Shown piece by piece: positions 15,034-23,508 of a DNA stretch of 34,672 nucleotides. Where the stretch lies: NCBI GenBank assembly GCA_041581935.1, contig JBFICP010000004.1:1-34672 (forward strand), read 5' to 3'. Origin of the DNA: JAABYT01 sp041581935. Lineage in GTDB: Bacteria; Pseudomonadota; Gammaproteobacteria; HK1. The translations under genes were made by a program, and so were the position numbers. Position 1 is the stretch's first letter. Each line of letters begins with the position of its first letter. Under the pieces are notes generated by a model. That model had not been told where the DNA came from, did no database searches, and worked only from the letters and a program-made list of their open reading frames with translations.

Positions 15034-15051
15034 ATCTAATCAGGAGTTCCA

Positions 15052-16416
15052 ATGTCGGTTTTGTCGTCCATTCTCTGGTTCATCGTCGCCATTGGCGTGC
15101 TCGTCACGGTGCACGAGTTCGGTCACTTCTGGGTCGCGAGGCGGCTCGGTGTCAAGGTGCTGCGATTCTCCGTCGGGTTCGGTCGCACGCTTTGGAGCCG
15201 GCGGGCCGGCGTCGATCAAACCGAATACGTCATCGCCGCGGTGCCGCTCGGCGGCTACGTCAAGATGCTCGACGAGAACGAGGGTGAGGTAGCCGCAGGC
15301 GAGCGCGACCGGGCATTCAACCGCCAACCGCTGTGGAAACGCATCGCCATCGTCGTTGCCGGTCCATTGTTCAACTTCCTGTTCGCGATTTTCGCCTACT
15401 GGCTTACGTTCATCATCGGTGTCGGCGGCCTCAAGCCGATCATCGGCGAGGTCAGCCCCGAGGGTCCGGCTGCGGTGGCCGGTCTCACCGCCGGCCAGCG
15501 AATCGTCGCCGTGGACGGGCGCGAGACCCCTACGTGGCAGGGCGTGGTGGAGTCGATCATCGGCGCGACCCTCAAAGACCAGACGCTGAAGCTCGAGTTG
15601 GACGAGCCTGGTGCCGCGCGACGCGCTGTCACTTTGGATCTCAAGGGCATCGGCATCGATGAGTTCGGTCGCGGGCGGCTGTTCGAGTCCCTCGGCCTGT
15701 CCCCGAAACGGCCGGCCATACCGCCAGTGATCGGTTCCATCGAGGCCGGCGGGCCCGCCGATCGTGGCGGGCTGCGCAGCGGCGACCGGGTGCTCGCGCT
15801 CGACGGTGCCAAGCTCGCCTCGTGGCGTGAGTTCGTGGAATTCGTACGGGCCCACGCCGGGCAGCCCGTAAATATGCAGGTCGAGCGTGAAGGGAGGACC
15901 GTGAGCCTCGTGATTCAACCCGAGGTGGTGTCCGACAACGGCGCTAGTCATGGGCGCATCGGTGCCGGGGTCGCGCCGCCCGAGGAAGCCGTCGGCGAGT
16001 ACTATGCGACCGTGCGCTACGCTCCCTGGACCGCGTTCGCAAAGGCCGTCGTCAAGACCTGGGACATGTCGATTTTGACACTGCGAATGCTGTGGAAGAT
16101 GGTCACGCTGCAGATTTCGGTCAAACATTTGAGTGGCCCCATCAGCATTGCCCAGTACGCCGGGTTTTCGGCCGAGATCGGCATCACCCGCTTTCTCGAC
16201 TTCCTGGCCATCGTCAGCATCAGCCTCGGAATCCTCAATTTGCTTCCGATACCGATACTCGACGGGGGCCACCTGTTGTATTACCTGATAGAATCCGTCC
16301 TCGGGCGTCCGCTCTCCGAGGAGGCACAGTTTCTCGGGCAACGCCTGGGAATCGCCATGCTCATCGGATTGATGGGGCTTGCATTTTATAACGATCTGGC
16401 CCGCATCTTCGGGTGA
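15052..16416 (+). CDS. rseP: RseP, site-2 zinc metalloprotease (sigma-E regulated intramembrane proteolysis)
   Basis: A 454-residue inner-membrane protease that cuts the anti-sigma factor RseA within the membrane, releasing sigma-E when outer-membrane assembly fails. HEFGH (21-25) in the first membrane helix holds the zinc ligands and catalytic Glu, and PIPILDGGH near 400 carries the third ligand Asp. Two PDZ domains lie between (about 105-195 and 218-295; PAAVAGLTAGQRIVAVDG and PADRGGLRSGDRVLALDG). The length matches E. coli RseP (450). AGGAG sits 5 bases before the ATG. Placement directly before bamA and skp puts the stress protease beside the machinery it guards. Confidence 0.97.
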   Translation: MSVLSSILWFIVAIGVLVTVHEFGHFWVARRLGVKVLRFSVGFGRTLWSRRAGVDQTEYVIAAVPLGGYVKMLDENEGEVAAGERDRAFNRQPLWKRIAIVVAGPLFNFLFAIFAYWLTFIIGVGGLKPIIGEVSPEGPAAVAGLTAGQRIVAVDGRETPTWQGVVESIIGATLKDQTLKLELDEPGAARRAVTLDLKGIGIDEFGRGRLFESLGLSPKRPAIPPVIGSIEAGGPADRGGLRSGDRVLALDGAKLASWREFVEFVRAHAGQPVNMQVEREGRTVSLVIQPEVVSDNGASHGRIGAGVAPPEEAVGEYYATVRYAPWTAFAKAVVKTWDMSILTLRMLWKMVTLQISVKHLSGPISIAQYAGFSAEIGITRFLDFLAIVSISLGILNLLPIPILDGGHLLYYLIESVLGRPLSEEAQFLGQRLGIAMLIGLMGLAFYNDLARIFG

Positions 16417-16512
16417 CGGGCCGGCAGAACAACACTGGCTGCGCGCGGGTAAGTAGGGGGTGACTGCCCGCGTCTGCGCCCAGAGCTGCTTGTATACGAA
16501 ATAATAAACAAG

Positions 16513-18804
16513 ATGCATGCAACCCGATTCGCGCGCGCCTGGCTGTTCGTATTCACCTTCTGTTCTGTATCCCCGTCAATTGCCGCAGAAGCCTTTGTCG
16601 TCACGGACATCAGGCTCGAAGGCTTGCAGCGAATCTCACCCGGAACGGTATTCAATTACCTGCCGATAAAGGTCGGCGACCGCGTCGACGCGAAGCGCAC
16701 CGGCGAAGCGCTCCGTGCACTTTACAAGACCGGTTTTTTCCGCGACGTGCGAATCGAGCGGGACGGTGATTCGCTCGTAGTTTTTCTGCACGAGCGGCCA
16801 TCGATTGCCAGTATCGAGTTTTCTGGAAACAAGGAGCTCAGCACGGAAGATCTTCTCTCATCGCTGGAACAGGAAGGATTTGCACAGGGGCGCACATTCA
16901 ATCGCTCGACCTTCGATCAGGTGGAGCAGGAACTCAAACGCGCCTACTTCGCCGTTGGAAAATACGGTGTGAAGATAACGAGCACAATTACGCCTCTCGA
17001 GCGAAATCGTGTCGGTGTGTCATTCGATATTTCCGAGGGGGCGGTTGCCACCATCAAGCAGATTAATATCGTCGGCAACTCGGTGTACGACGATGATGAC
17101 CTGATTGATCTTTTTACGCTGGAAACGACGGGATTCTGGTCGTGGATCACGAGTGCCGATCAGTACTCCAGGCAAAAGCTATCCGCTGATTTGGAAACGC
17201 TGCGCTCGTTCTACCTCGATAACGGGTACATCAATTTCAATATCGACTCGACGCAGGTTTCTATCACCCCGGACAAAAAGGACGTTTATATCACCATCAA
17301 CATAACCGAAGGTGATCAGTTCATCGTGAGCGATATCCGCATGGCGGGAGAGATTTTAGTTCCACAGGACGTGCTTTTCGAACTCATTGTTATCGAGCAC
17401 GGAGATGTTTTTTCCCGGCAGAAGATCACGGAAACCAGCACCAATATCAGCGATTGGCTCGGCAACGAGGGCTACGCATTCGCCAATATAAACGCCGTGC
17501 CCGAAATCGACGACGAGAAGAAGCAGGTTGCATTGACGTTCTTTCTGGACCCCGGGAAGCGCGTATACGTTCGGCGTATAAACTTCAAGGGAAATACGAC
17601 AACAGAGGACCAGGTTCTGCGTCGAGAGATGAGACAACTCGAAGGGGGCTGGATTTCCACCGGCGCCATAGAGAGATCCAAGGAACGGCTCGAGCGACTG
17701 GGATTCTTCGAGGAGATCAACGTTGAGACGCCGGCCGTCCCGGGAACGACCGATCAGGTCGACGTGAATTTCTCCGTAAAGGAAAAAGCTTCGGGCAGTT
17801 TGATAGTGGGTGCGGGCTTTTCGCAGGTCGCCGGAGTCTCGCTCAATATCACGCTGGCCCAGGAAAATTTTCTTGGCACCGGAAACCGGGTTAGTGCTAC
17901 GTTTAACAACAGCGACATCAATCGCACCTTTGCCATCGGTTGGTTGAATCCGTATTTTACGCAGGACGGGGTCAGTCTTTCCGTTGACGCCTATTTGCGA
18001 AAAACCAATGCGGCAAATGCGAACCTCGCCGACTATGATCTCGACGAGCTGGGTTTCAGGGTCGGCACCGGTATTCCCATCTCCGAATTCAACAAGGTGG
18101 ATCTCGCGATCACACCACAACGCACGAAATTTACCCCCGGCGTCGACCCATCAACCGAAATAGCCGATTTCGCGGCGCAGACAGGCGGAGAGTACGTCAC
18201 CTACACGTTTTCCGCCGGCTGGTCGAACGATACACGGGACAGTTTTCTCCTTCCGACGAAGGGTTCCCTCACCTCTCTCGTTGCAGATGTCGCCGTCCCC
18301 GGTGGAGACCTTACATACTACAAGCTCCGATTCGCCTATCAGCAAATCATCGACCTCACCAGGCTTTTCGCTATCCGTTTCGACACCGAGCTCGGATATG
18401 GGGATGGGTATGGCGACACGTCGGATCTGCCGTTGACGGAGAACTACTTCGCGGGCGGCATACGATCGGTGCGCGGTTATGAGGCCAATACGCTGGGCCC
18501 TCGCGATTCGAAGGGTAGGCCCATTGGTGGTGACCGTAAGATGACCGGCACCTTAGAGCTCATTTTGCCGTTGCCATTTATTCGCGACTCCAAAGCCTTT
18601 AGAATTACGACCTTTGTAGATGCCGGAAATGTCTTCGGGTCTGGGCAGGACTTCGATTTTAGCGAATTTCGCGCCTCGGCCGGAATTTCCGGCATCTGGG
18701 TGTCGCCGTTCGGACCGTTGGTGGTCAGCTTCGGATGGCCGTTCAACGATCAACCGGGCGACGACATCCAGAACTTCCAATTCACCCTGGGAACGGCCTT
18801 TTGA
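16513..18804 (+). CDS. bamA: BamA, outer-membrane protein assembly factor
   Basis: A 763-residue precursor (E. coli 810). The signal peptide is roughly residues 1-25, with cleavage expected after SIAA-type residues before EAFVV. Five POTRA repeats follow to about 420, then the Omp85 16-stranded barrel. The barrel shows the conserved SVRGYEANTLGPRD segment near residue 652 (VRGF/Y loop motif), and the protein ends in Phe, as outer-membrane barrels do. BamA folds and inserts outer-membrane proteins with the Bam lipoproteins. Local base composition is visibly less GC-rich than the rpsB-dxr block. The ribosome site before the ATG is poor. The stop TGA shares its A with the skp ATG. Confidence 0.97.
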   Translation: MHATRFARAWLFVFTFCSVSPSIAAEAFVVTDIRLEGLQRISPGTVFNYLPIKVGDRVDAKRTGEALRALYKTGFFRDVRIERDGDSLVVFLHERPSIASIEFSGNKELSTEDLLSSLEQEGFAQGRTFNRSTFDQVEQELKRAYFAVGKYGVKITSTITPLERNRVGVSFDISEGAVATIKQINIVGNSVYDDDDLIDLFTLETTGFWSWITSADQYSRQKLSADLETLRSFYLDNGYINFNIDSTQVSITPDKKDVYITINITEGDQFIVSDIRMAGEILVPQDVLFELIVIEHGDVFSRQKITETSTNISDWLGNEGYAFANINAVPEIDDEKKQVALTFFLDPGKRVYVRRINFKGNTTTEDQVLRREMRQLEGGWISTGAIERSKERLERLGFFEEINVETPAVPGTTDQVDVNFSVKEKASGSLIVGAGFSQVAGVSLNITLAQENFLGTGNRVSATFNNSDINRTFAIGWLNPYFTQDGVSLSVDAYLRKTNAANANLADYDLDELGFRVGTGIPISEFNKVDLAITPQRTKFTPGVDPSTEIADFAAQTGGEYVTYTFSAGWSNDTRDSFLLPTKGSLTSLVADVAVPGGDLTYYKLRFAYQQIIDLTRLFAIRFDTELGYGDGYGDTSDLPLTENYFAGGIRSVRGYEANTLGPRDSKGRPIGGDRKMTGTLELILPLPFIRDSKAFRITTFVDAGNVFGSGQDFDFSEFRASAGISGIWVSPFGPLVVSFGWPFNDQPGDDIQNFQFTLGTAF

Positions 18805-19352
18805 TGATGGGTTACGTAAAGCAATTACGACTGGGACGCCTCGTCTGTGCATGTGTGGTCCTCGCCGCAGGGATGTTGTCTGCGCAGGCGGCCATTGCCG
18901 AGGTCAAGGTAGGCTTCGTCAACGTGGCCAAGGTTCTCGAGCTCGCGCCGCAGGCCGAAGCCGCCAGAAACCGCATCGAGCGTGAATTCGCTCCCAAGGA
19001 CAGGGAGTTGCTTCAACAGCAAAAGGACGTACGGGGGCTCGAGGATCGGCTGGTCAAGAACGCGGCGGTATTGTCCGAGGCCGAACGGCAGCGACAGGAA
19101 GCCGAGATTCGAGCATCCAAGCGAGATCTGCGCCGCGCACAGGACGAGTTTCGCGAAGACCTAAACCTGCGCCGCAGTCAGGAGCTCAGCAAGTTACAAC
19201 AGAAGGTCACGGAAGTGATTCAGACGCTCGCCAAGGCGGAGAACTACGACCTGATCGTATCCGACGGCGTCATATTTGCTGGTCAGCGCGTGGACATTAC
19301 CGACATGATTCTCGAGCGTCTGCGTGCGGACTTCAAGAACAGTAGCCAGTAA
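18804..19352 (+). CDS. skp: Skp/OmpH family periplasmic chaperone
   Basis: A 182-residue precursor. The hydrophobic signal peptide ends near residue 32 (AIA before EVKVGFVNV). The mature protein begins with the Skp beta strand KVGFVNVAKVLE, followed by a long charged coiled-coil (about 55-135, rich in Q, E, R and K) and a short beta region NYDLIVSDGVIFAGQRVDITD, matching the jellyfish-shaped trimer that carries unfolded outer-membrane proteins to BamA. The start ATG at 18804 overlaps the bamA stop (TGATG) and is followed by a second ATG; the open frame extends 23 codons upstream within bamA, without signal-peptide character. Clear functional pairing with bamA. Confidence 0.93.
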   Translation: MMGYVKQLRLGRLVCACVVLAAGMLSAQAAIAEVKVGFVNVAKVLELAPQAEAARNRIEREFAPKDRELLQQQKDVRGLEDRLVKNAAVLSEAERQRQEAEIRASKRDLRRAQDEFREDLNLRRSQELSKLQQKVTEVIQTLAKAENYDLIVSDGVIFAGQRVDITDMILERLRADFKNSSQ

Positions 19353-19419
19353 CGGGAGCCCCAGGAGCCTGGCTGTCCGCTTGAGCCCGGGTAGCAGACA
19401 TCAGACAGAGGACCGCGGG

Positions 19420-20439
19420 TTGAGCTATTCGCTGCGGGACATCGCCGAAGAGCTCGGTGCGCAGGTGCACGGCGATGAGAACTGTCGCATCGACCATGTC
19501 GCGACGCTTGCCGATGCTGGACCCGGCGGTATCAGTTTTCTCGCCAACAGACGCTACAGACCTCAGCTTCTCACTACGCGTGCATCGGCAGTCATCCTCG
19601 ACGAGGAGTTTCTTTCGGTCTGTCCGGTGGCAGCTCTGGTAATGTCCAATCCATACCTCGGCTATGCACGAGTTGCAGCGCTACTGGCACCGAAGCAGCC
19701 GACGCAACAGGGAATTCATTCGACGGCATGCGTGAGTGATCGCGCCAAGGTGGATCCAACCGCCTGGATTGGGCCTCAAGTAGTGGTGGATGATGATGCG
19801 ACGGTGGGCGCGCGCAGCCGCATCGGACCGGGATGTGTCATTGAACGCGGCGCGAGCGTCGGCGTCGACTGTGCTTTCACGGCCAATGTCAGCATTTGTC
19901 ACGAGGTTCGAATCGGCGATCGAGTCATTCTGCATCCGGGCGTTGTTATTGGAGCAGACGGATTTGGAATTGCGAACGACGAGGGTGTTTGGGTGAAGGT
20001 GCCACAGCTTGGCACCGTGATTGTCGGTGACGATGTCGAAATCGGTGCAAATACGACGATCGATCGTGGCGCACTCGCGGACACGGTGCTCGAAGAGGGT
20101 GTCAAGCTGGACAATCTGATTCAAATTGGTCACAACGTCAGAATCGGCGCCCATACGGCAATCGCGGCTGGCGTGGCGATCGGTGGCAGTGCGACGATTG
20201 GCAAACGTTGCACCATTGGTGGAGCTGCTTCGATCGCCGGACACCTCGAAATCGCCGACGATGTTCACCTGACGGCGACCTCCGCCGTCCCCAACACGAT
20301 TTCAGAACCGGGTGTCTATTCGTCCGGCATGCCAATTCAAGACAATCGTGCCTGGCGAAGAAACGTCGTGCGCATGCGTCAGCTCGACGAGATGGCGAAG
20401 CGCATCAAGAGTTTGGAGAAAAGGCTCGATGAACAGTGA
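19420..20439 (+). CDS. lpxD: LpxD, UDP-3-O-acylglucosamine N-acyltransferase
   Basis: A 339-residue protein (E. coli 341) that adds the second 3-hydroxyacyl chain in lipid A synthesis. It has an N-terminal uridine-binding domain (YSLRDIAEELGAQVHGD), a left-handed beta-helix of hexapeptide repeats, the catalytic His in NLIQIGHNVRIGAH near 237, and a C-terminal helical extension. The start is taken as TTG at 19420, which gives the family N-terminus (MSYSLRDIAEEL) and has AGAGGA 6-7 bases upstream; the open frame continues upstream through skp without conservation. Its TGA overlaps a GTG at 20436 just before fabZ. Confidence 0.93.
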   Translation: MSYSLRDIAEELGAQVHGDENCRIDHVATLADAGPGGISFLANRRYRPQLLTTRASAVILDEEFLSVCPVAALVMSNPYLGYARVAALLAPKQPTQQGIHSTACVSDRAKVDPTAWIGPQVVVDDDATVGARSRIGPGCVIERGASVGVDCAFTANVSICHEVRIGDRVILHPGVVIGADGFGIANDEGVWVKVPQLGTVIVGDDVEIGANTTIDRGALADTVLEEGVKLDNLIQIGHNVRIGAHTAIAAGVAIGGSATIGKRCTIGGAASIAGHLEIADDVHLTATSAVPNTISEPGVYSSGMPIQDNRAWRRNVVRMRQLDEMAKRIKSLEKRLDEQ

Positions 20440-20456
20440 GCCAGAGGGAACCTAGC

Positions 20457-20906
20457 ATGGCGGAGATGGACATCGGCGAGATCCTGAAATACCTGCCGCA
20501 CCGGTATCCAATGTTGCTCATCGACAGGGTGCTGGAATTCCAACACGGTCAGTCGCTGGTTGCGATTAAAAATGTTTCGTATAACGAGCCTTATTTTCAA
20601 GGGCATTTTCCAAACAGGCCGGTCATGCCCGCCGTAATAATTCTCGAGGCGATGGCTCAGGCAACGGGAATTCTGGTTCTTCGAAGCATGGACAAGCTCC
20701 CGAGTGAAAAATCCATCTACTACTTCGTGGGAATTGACGACGCGAGATTCAGACGGCCGGTCGAGCCGGGCGATCAACTGCGTATCGAAGTCAATCTCCT
20801 GCGCTCTTCGAGGGGAATCTGGAAGCTCCGATCCGATGCGAGCGTGGATGGTGAGCTTGTTGCCAGTGGGGATTTGATGGGCGCAATGAGGGAAATCGAG
20901 GCTTGA
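20457..20906 (+). CDS. fabZ: FabZ, (3R)-hydroxyacyl-ACP dehydratase
   Basis: A 149-residue hot-dog-fold dehydratase of type II fatty-acid synthesis, acting on the same 3-hydroxyacyl-ACP pool used by LpxA and LpxD. Visible family motifs are ILKYLPHRYPMLLIDRV, the catalytic His50 in YFQGHFPNRPVMP and Glu64 in IILEAMAQ, then FVGIDDARFRRPVEPGDQL. The ATG at 20457 is chosen because AGAGGG (20443-20448) lies 8 bases upstream; a GTG at 20436 overlapping the lpxD stop would add seven residues and would permit coupling, so it remains possible. The end overlaps the lpxA start (TTGA). The fabZ position between lpxD and lpxA is the conserved order. Confidence 0.96.
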   Translation: MAEMDIGEILKYLPHRYPMLLIDRVLEFQHGQSLVAIKNVSYNEPYFQGHFPNRPVMPAVIILEAMAQATGILVLRSMDKLPSEKSIYYFVGIDDARFRRPVEPGDQLRIEVNLLRSSRGIWKLRSDASVDGELVASGDLMGAMREIEA

Positions 20907-21673
20907 TTCATCGCACGGCAATCGTCGATGAGTCGGCGAAGATTGCAGCCGGTGTGACCGTCGGACCTTACTCCATAATTGGAAGCGAGGTCGAAATTGG
21001 CCGGGATACGTGGATTGGGCCACATGTGGTTATAAACGGGCCGACCCGTATCGGACGTGAGAACAGAATTTTTCAATTCAATTCCATCGGCGATGTGCCG
21101 CAGGACAGGAAATACGAGGGTGAGGTGTCGTCACTTGAAATTGGTGACCGGAACACTATCAGAGAGTACTGCACTTTCAATCGCGGGACGAAGCACGGCG
21201 GGGGCGTAACGCGAGTAGGCAATGACAATTGGATTATGGCTTATGTGCACATTGCCCACGATTGTCAGGTCGGTAGCGGCGTCATCATGGCGAATAATGC
21301 CACGCTCGCCGGCCATGTGACCATCGGTGACAATGCCATACTGGGCGGGTTTACCCTTGTTCATCAATTTTGCTCAATCGGTGCATATGCTTTTTCCGCG
21401 ATGGGAACGGCGATTGGAAAAGACGTAGCACCATTCGTCATGGTTGCCGGACAGCCGGCGAGCACACGTGGGTTGAATACCGAAGGGCTCAAGCGGCACG
21501 GCTTCGACGCGGGAAATCTCCAGTTGCTGCGCAAGGCCTACAAGACAGTGTTCAGAAGCGGGCTGAAAGCGGATGAGGCGATTGAGAAGCTCGGCGGTCT
21601 CGGCGCGGAAAATTCCGAGATTCAGACTTTGGTGGAGTTCATCCGAACTTCTAAGCGGGGAATTGTCAGGTAG
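20903..21673 (+). CDS. lpxA: LpxA, UDP-N-acetylglucosamine acyltransferase
   Basis: A 256-residue acyltransferase (E. coli 262) catalysing the first step of lipid A synthesis, transfer of 3-hydroxyacyl from ACP to UDP-GlcNAc. The left-handed beta-helix is clear from repeated hexapeptides (IGSEVEIGRDTWIGPHVVI, MANNATLAGHVTIG). The catalytic His lies in VHIAHDCQVG (about 116-120), followed by LGGFTLVHQFCSIGAYAF. The C-terminal helical domain is complete. The start is a TTG that overlaps the fabZ stop by 4 bases; the next in-frame Met is beyond residue 110, so a non-ATG start is needed. A perfect 9-bp hairpin follows the stop. Confidence 0.96.
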   Translation: MIHRTAIVDESAKIAAGVTVGPYSIIGSEVEIGRDTWIGPHVVINGPTRIGRENRIFQFNSIGDVPQDRKYEGEVSSLEIGDRNTIREYCTFNRGTKHGGGVTRVGNDNWIMAYVHIAHDCQVGSGVIMANNATLAGHVTIGDNAILGGFTLVHQFCSIGAYAFSAMGTAIGKDVAPFVMVAGQPASTRGLNTEGLKRHGFDAGNLQLLRKAYKTVFRSGLKADEAIEKLGGLGAENSEIQTLVEFIRTSKRGIVR

Positions 21674-21702
21674 CCGCCGGGATCGATACGCCACCCGGCG
21701 GC
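21673..21702 (+). other. Perfect 9-bp hairpin between lpxA and lpxB
   Basis: GCCGCCGGG (21673-21681) pairs perfectly with CCCGGCGGC (21694-21702) around a 12-base loop. The first G is the last base of the lpxA stop codon. No T run follows, so intrinsic termination is unlikely. It may act as an RNA-stability element or a rho/attenuation site that lowers lpxB expression; lpxB itself starts with TTG and has no evident Shine-Dalgarno sequence. Confidence 0.6.
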
Positions 21703-21730
21703 CGCCTGAAGAGTTCGTAAGCGACCGACA

Positions 21731-22879
21731 TTGCGCATCGCGATCATTGCCGGAGAAGCTTCGGGTGACCTTCTGGGTGCCGGGTTGATTCGAGCCGTTA
21801 CTGCACGCCATCCGAATGTGCGATTCGAGGGAGTCGCAGGTCCGCAGATGGTCGCCGCCGGCTGCGATACACTTTATCCGATGGAAAGGCTCGCGGTAAT
21901 CGGACTGCTGGAGACGTTACGCCGTTTTCGTGAGTTATACGCACTTCGTCGTCGGTTGATTAAGCGCTATACAGACAATCCGCCGGATCTATTGATCGGT
22001 ATCGATGCGCCCGATTTCAATCTCAGTCTGGAACATGCGCTTCGCCGCGTCGGTGTCCCGACGATGCATTACGTGAGTCCACAGGTTTGGGCATGGAGGC
22101 GATATCGCCTGCCGAAAATTCGCCGGGCGGTGGACATGATGCTCACGTTATTTCCTTTCGAGGAGAAGTTCTTCTGCGACCAAGGGGTGGCTGCGCGCTT
22201 CGTCGGTCATCCGCTCGCGGATCTCATCCCCGAAGTTCCTGACCAGGTCGGAGCGCGGCGCGCACTCGCGCTGCCTGCGGACGGCGAAATCGTTGCGATT
22301 CTCCCGGGAAGCCGACTGAGCGAGGTGTCGGTGCTTGCCGAGCCCATGATAGGCGCGGCACGCTGGCTGGCACGGCGTCGACCGCAGATGCGATTCATCG
22401 TCGCTCTGGTGGATGCCCGGGTTCGCGATCGATTCGAAACGATAATGACCGCCTGCGGCGACGGTCCCGAAATGCGTTTGCACACGGGCGACGCACGCAC
22501 GGTGATGGCTGCCGCCGATGCGGTGCTGCTGGCATCGGGGACCGCGTCGTTGGAGGCGCTACTGCTCAAGCGGCCCATGGTCATCACCTATCGGCTCAGT
22601 CGACTGAGCTGGTGGATCGCAAGAATGGTGGTGAAAGTGCCGTTTGCCGGTCTGCCTAATCTCCTTGCTGGCAGGGCGGTGGTTCCGGAGCTGCTGCAGG
22701 ATGATGCCGAGCCCGAGAAAATGGGAACTGCGTTGCTCGAATTCCTGGACAATCCGAAACTGGTCGACGCGCTGAAAGAGGAGTTTCTGCGAATTCACAC
22801 CGTTCTCAAGAACCACGCCGACGAACGCGCTGCCGACGCGGTGCTCGAGCTGATCGGTGCGCCGGCGGGCGGCCCATAG
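21731..22879 (+). CDS. lpxB: LpxB, lipid-A-disaccharide synthase
   Basis: A 382-residue glycosyltransferase (E. coli 382) that joins UDP-2,3-diacylglucosamine to lipid X, forming the beta-1,6 disaccharide of lipid A. Family motifs are IIAGEASGDLLGAGLI at the N-terminus, FEGVAGPQM, IGIDAPDFNLSLE, HYVSPQVWAWRRYR, FVGHPL, ILPGSRLSEV and ASGTASLEALL. The start must be the TTG at 21731 because the conserved MRIAIIAGEASGD begins there and no ATG precedes it; no good ribosome site is seen. The TAG stop shares its G with the GTG of rnhB. LpxC and LpxH are not in the window. Confidence 0.96.
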   Translation: MRIAIIAGEASGDLLGAGLIRAVTARHPNVRFEGVAGPQMVAAGCDTLYPMERLAVIGLLETLRRFRELYALRRRLIKRYTDNPPDLLIGIDAPDFNLSLEHALRRVGVPTMHYVSPQVWAWRRYRLPKIRRAVDMMLTLFPFEEKFFCDQGVAARFVGHPLADLIPEVPDQVGARRALALPADGEIVAILPGSRLSEVSVLAEPMIGAARWLARRRPQMRFIVALVDARVRDRFETIMTACGDGPEMRLHTGDARTVMAAADAVLLASGTASLEALLLKRPMVITYRLSRLSWWIARMVVKVPFAGLPNLLAGRAVVPELLQDDAEPEKMGTALLEFLDNPKLVDALKEEFLRIHTVLKNHADERAADAVLELIGAPAGGP

Positions 22880-23508
22880 TGACGGAGACACCGGCGGACA
22901 TGGTGGAATACGCTCTCATCGCCGGAGTCGACGAAGCCGGTCGGGGGCCCCTCGCGGGACCGGTGGTGGCGGCGGCGGTGCTGCTGAATCCGCGTAGCCC
23001 TATCGAAGGGTTGCGCGATTCCAAGCAGCTCACGGCCAAGCAGCGGGAATCTCTCGCGAGAGACATTCGCGAACGGGCACTCGCCTGGAGCGTCGGCCGT
23101 GCAGACGCATGTGACATCGATCGAATGAACATCCTGCAGGCGACTCTGCTCGCAATGGCGCGCGCGGTGGCGGGACTCTCGACGCGCCCGCATCACGTAC
23201 TGGTGGATGGTGTGCACTGTCCGACGGTGCCATGCAGCGTCGAAGCGGTGGTCGGCGGTGATCGTCGCTACGCTTCCATCAGCGCGGCGTCGATACTCGC
23301 CAAAGTTACGCGCGACGCCGAGATGTTGGTGCTCGACAGCCGGTATCCGCAATACGGATTCAAGCGACACAAGGGTTACCCAACCGCCGAGCATCGCCAG
23401 GCACTGCAAGAACACGGTCCATGTCCGATTCACCGGCGCAGCTTCGCTCCGGTGCGCGCGGTCGTCGATGCAGGAACGCGCAGGATGAGTGGCCGGCACG
23501 TCCCATGA
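22879..23508 (+). CDS. rnhB: Ribonuclease HII
   Basis: A 209-residue endonuclease that cuts RNA in RNA-DNA hybrids and starts removal of single misincorporated ribonucleotides. The DEDD active site is visible: Asp18-Glu19 in GVDEAGRGPLAGP, then LVDG, and the Asp of ASILAKVTRDAEM. The later YGFKRHKGYPTAEH is also typical. The GTG at 22879 overlaps the lpxB stop by one base; an ATG at 22900 (MVEYALIAGVDEAG) is an alternative that fits the family start equally well. The end overlaps dnaE by four bases (ATGA). This lpxB-rnhB-dnaE linkage is conserved in gammaproteobacteria. Confidence 0.95.
   Translation: MTETPADMVEYALIAGVDEAGRGPLAGPVVAAAVLLNPRSPIEGLRDSKQLTAKQRESLARDIRERALAWSVGRADACDIDRMNILQATLLAMARAVAGLSTRPHHVLVDGVHCPTVPCSVEAVVGGDRRYASISAASILAKVTRDAEMLVLDSRYPQYGFKRHKGYPTAEHRQALQEHGPCPIHRRSFAPVRAVVDAGTRRMSGRHVP

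Noticed and set aside
14777..15051. Small ORFs in the dxr-rseP spacer
   Set aside because: Arg/Pro-rich translations with no ribosome site or conserved features; the spacer is better explained by a promoter and hairpin.
15040..16518. 492-codon open frame on the minus strand across rseP
   Set aside because: It mirrors the codon structure of rseP in GC-rich DNA and encodes no recognisable domain; rseP itself has all catalytic motifs.
18735..18803. 23-codon N-terminal extension of skp into bamA
   Set aside because: The extension lacks signal-peptide character; starting at 18804 gives a proper signal peptide and the common TGATG overlap.
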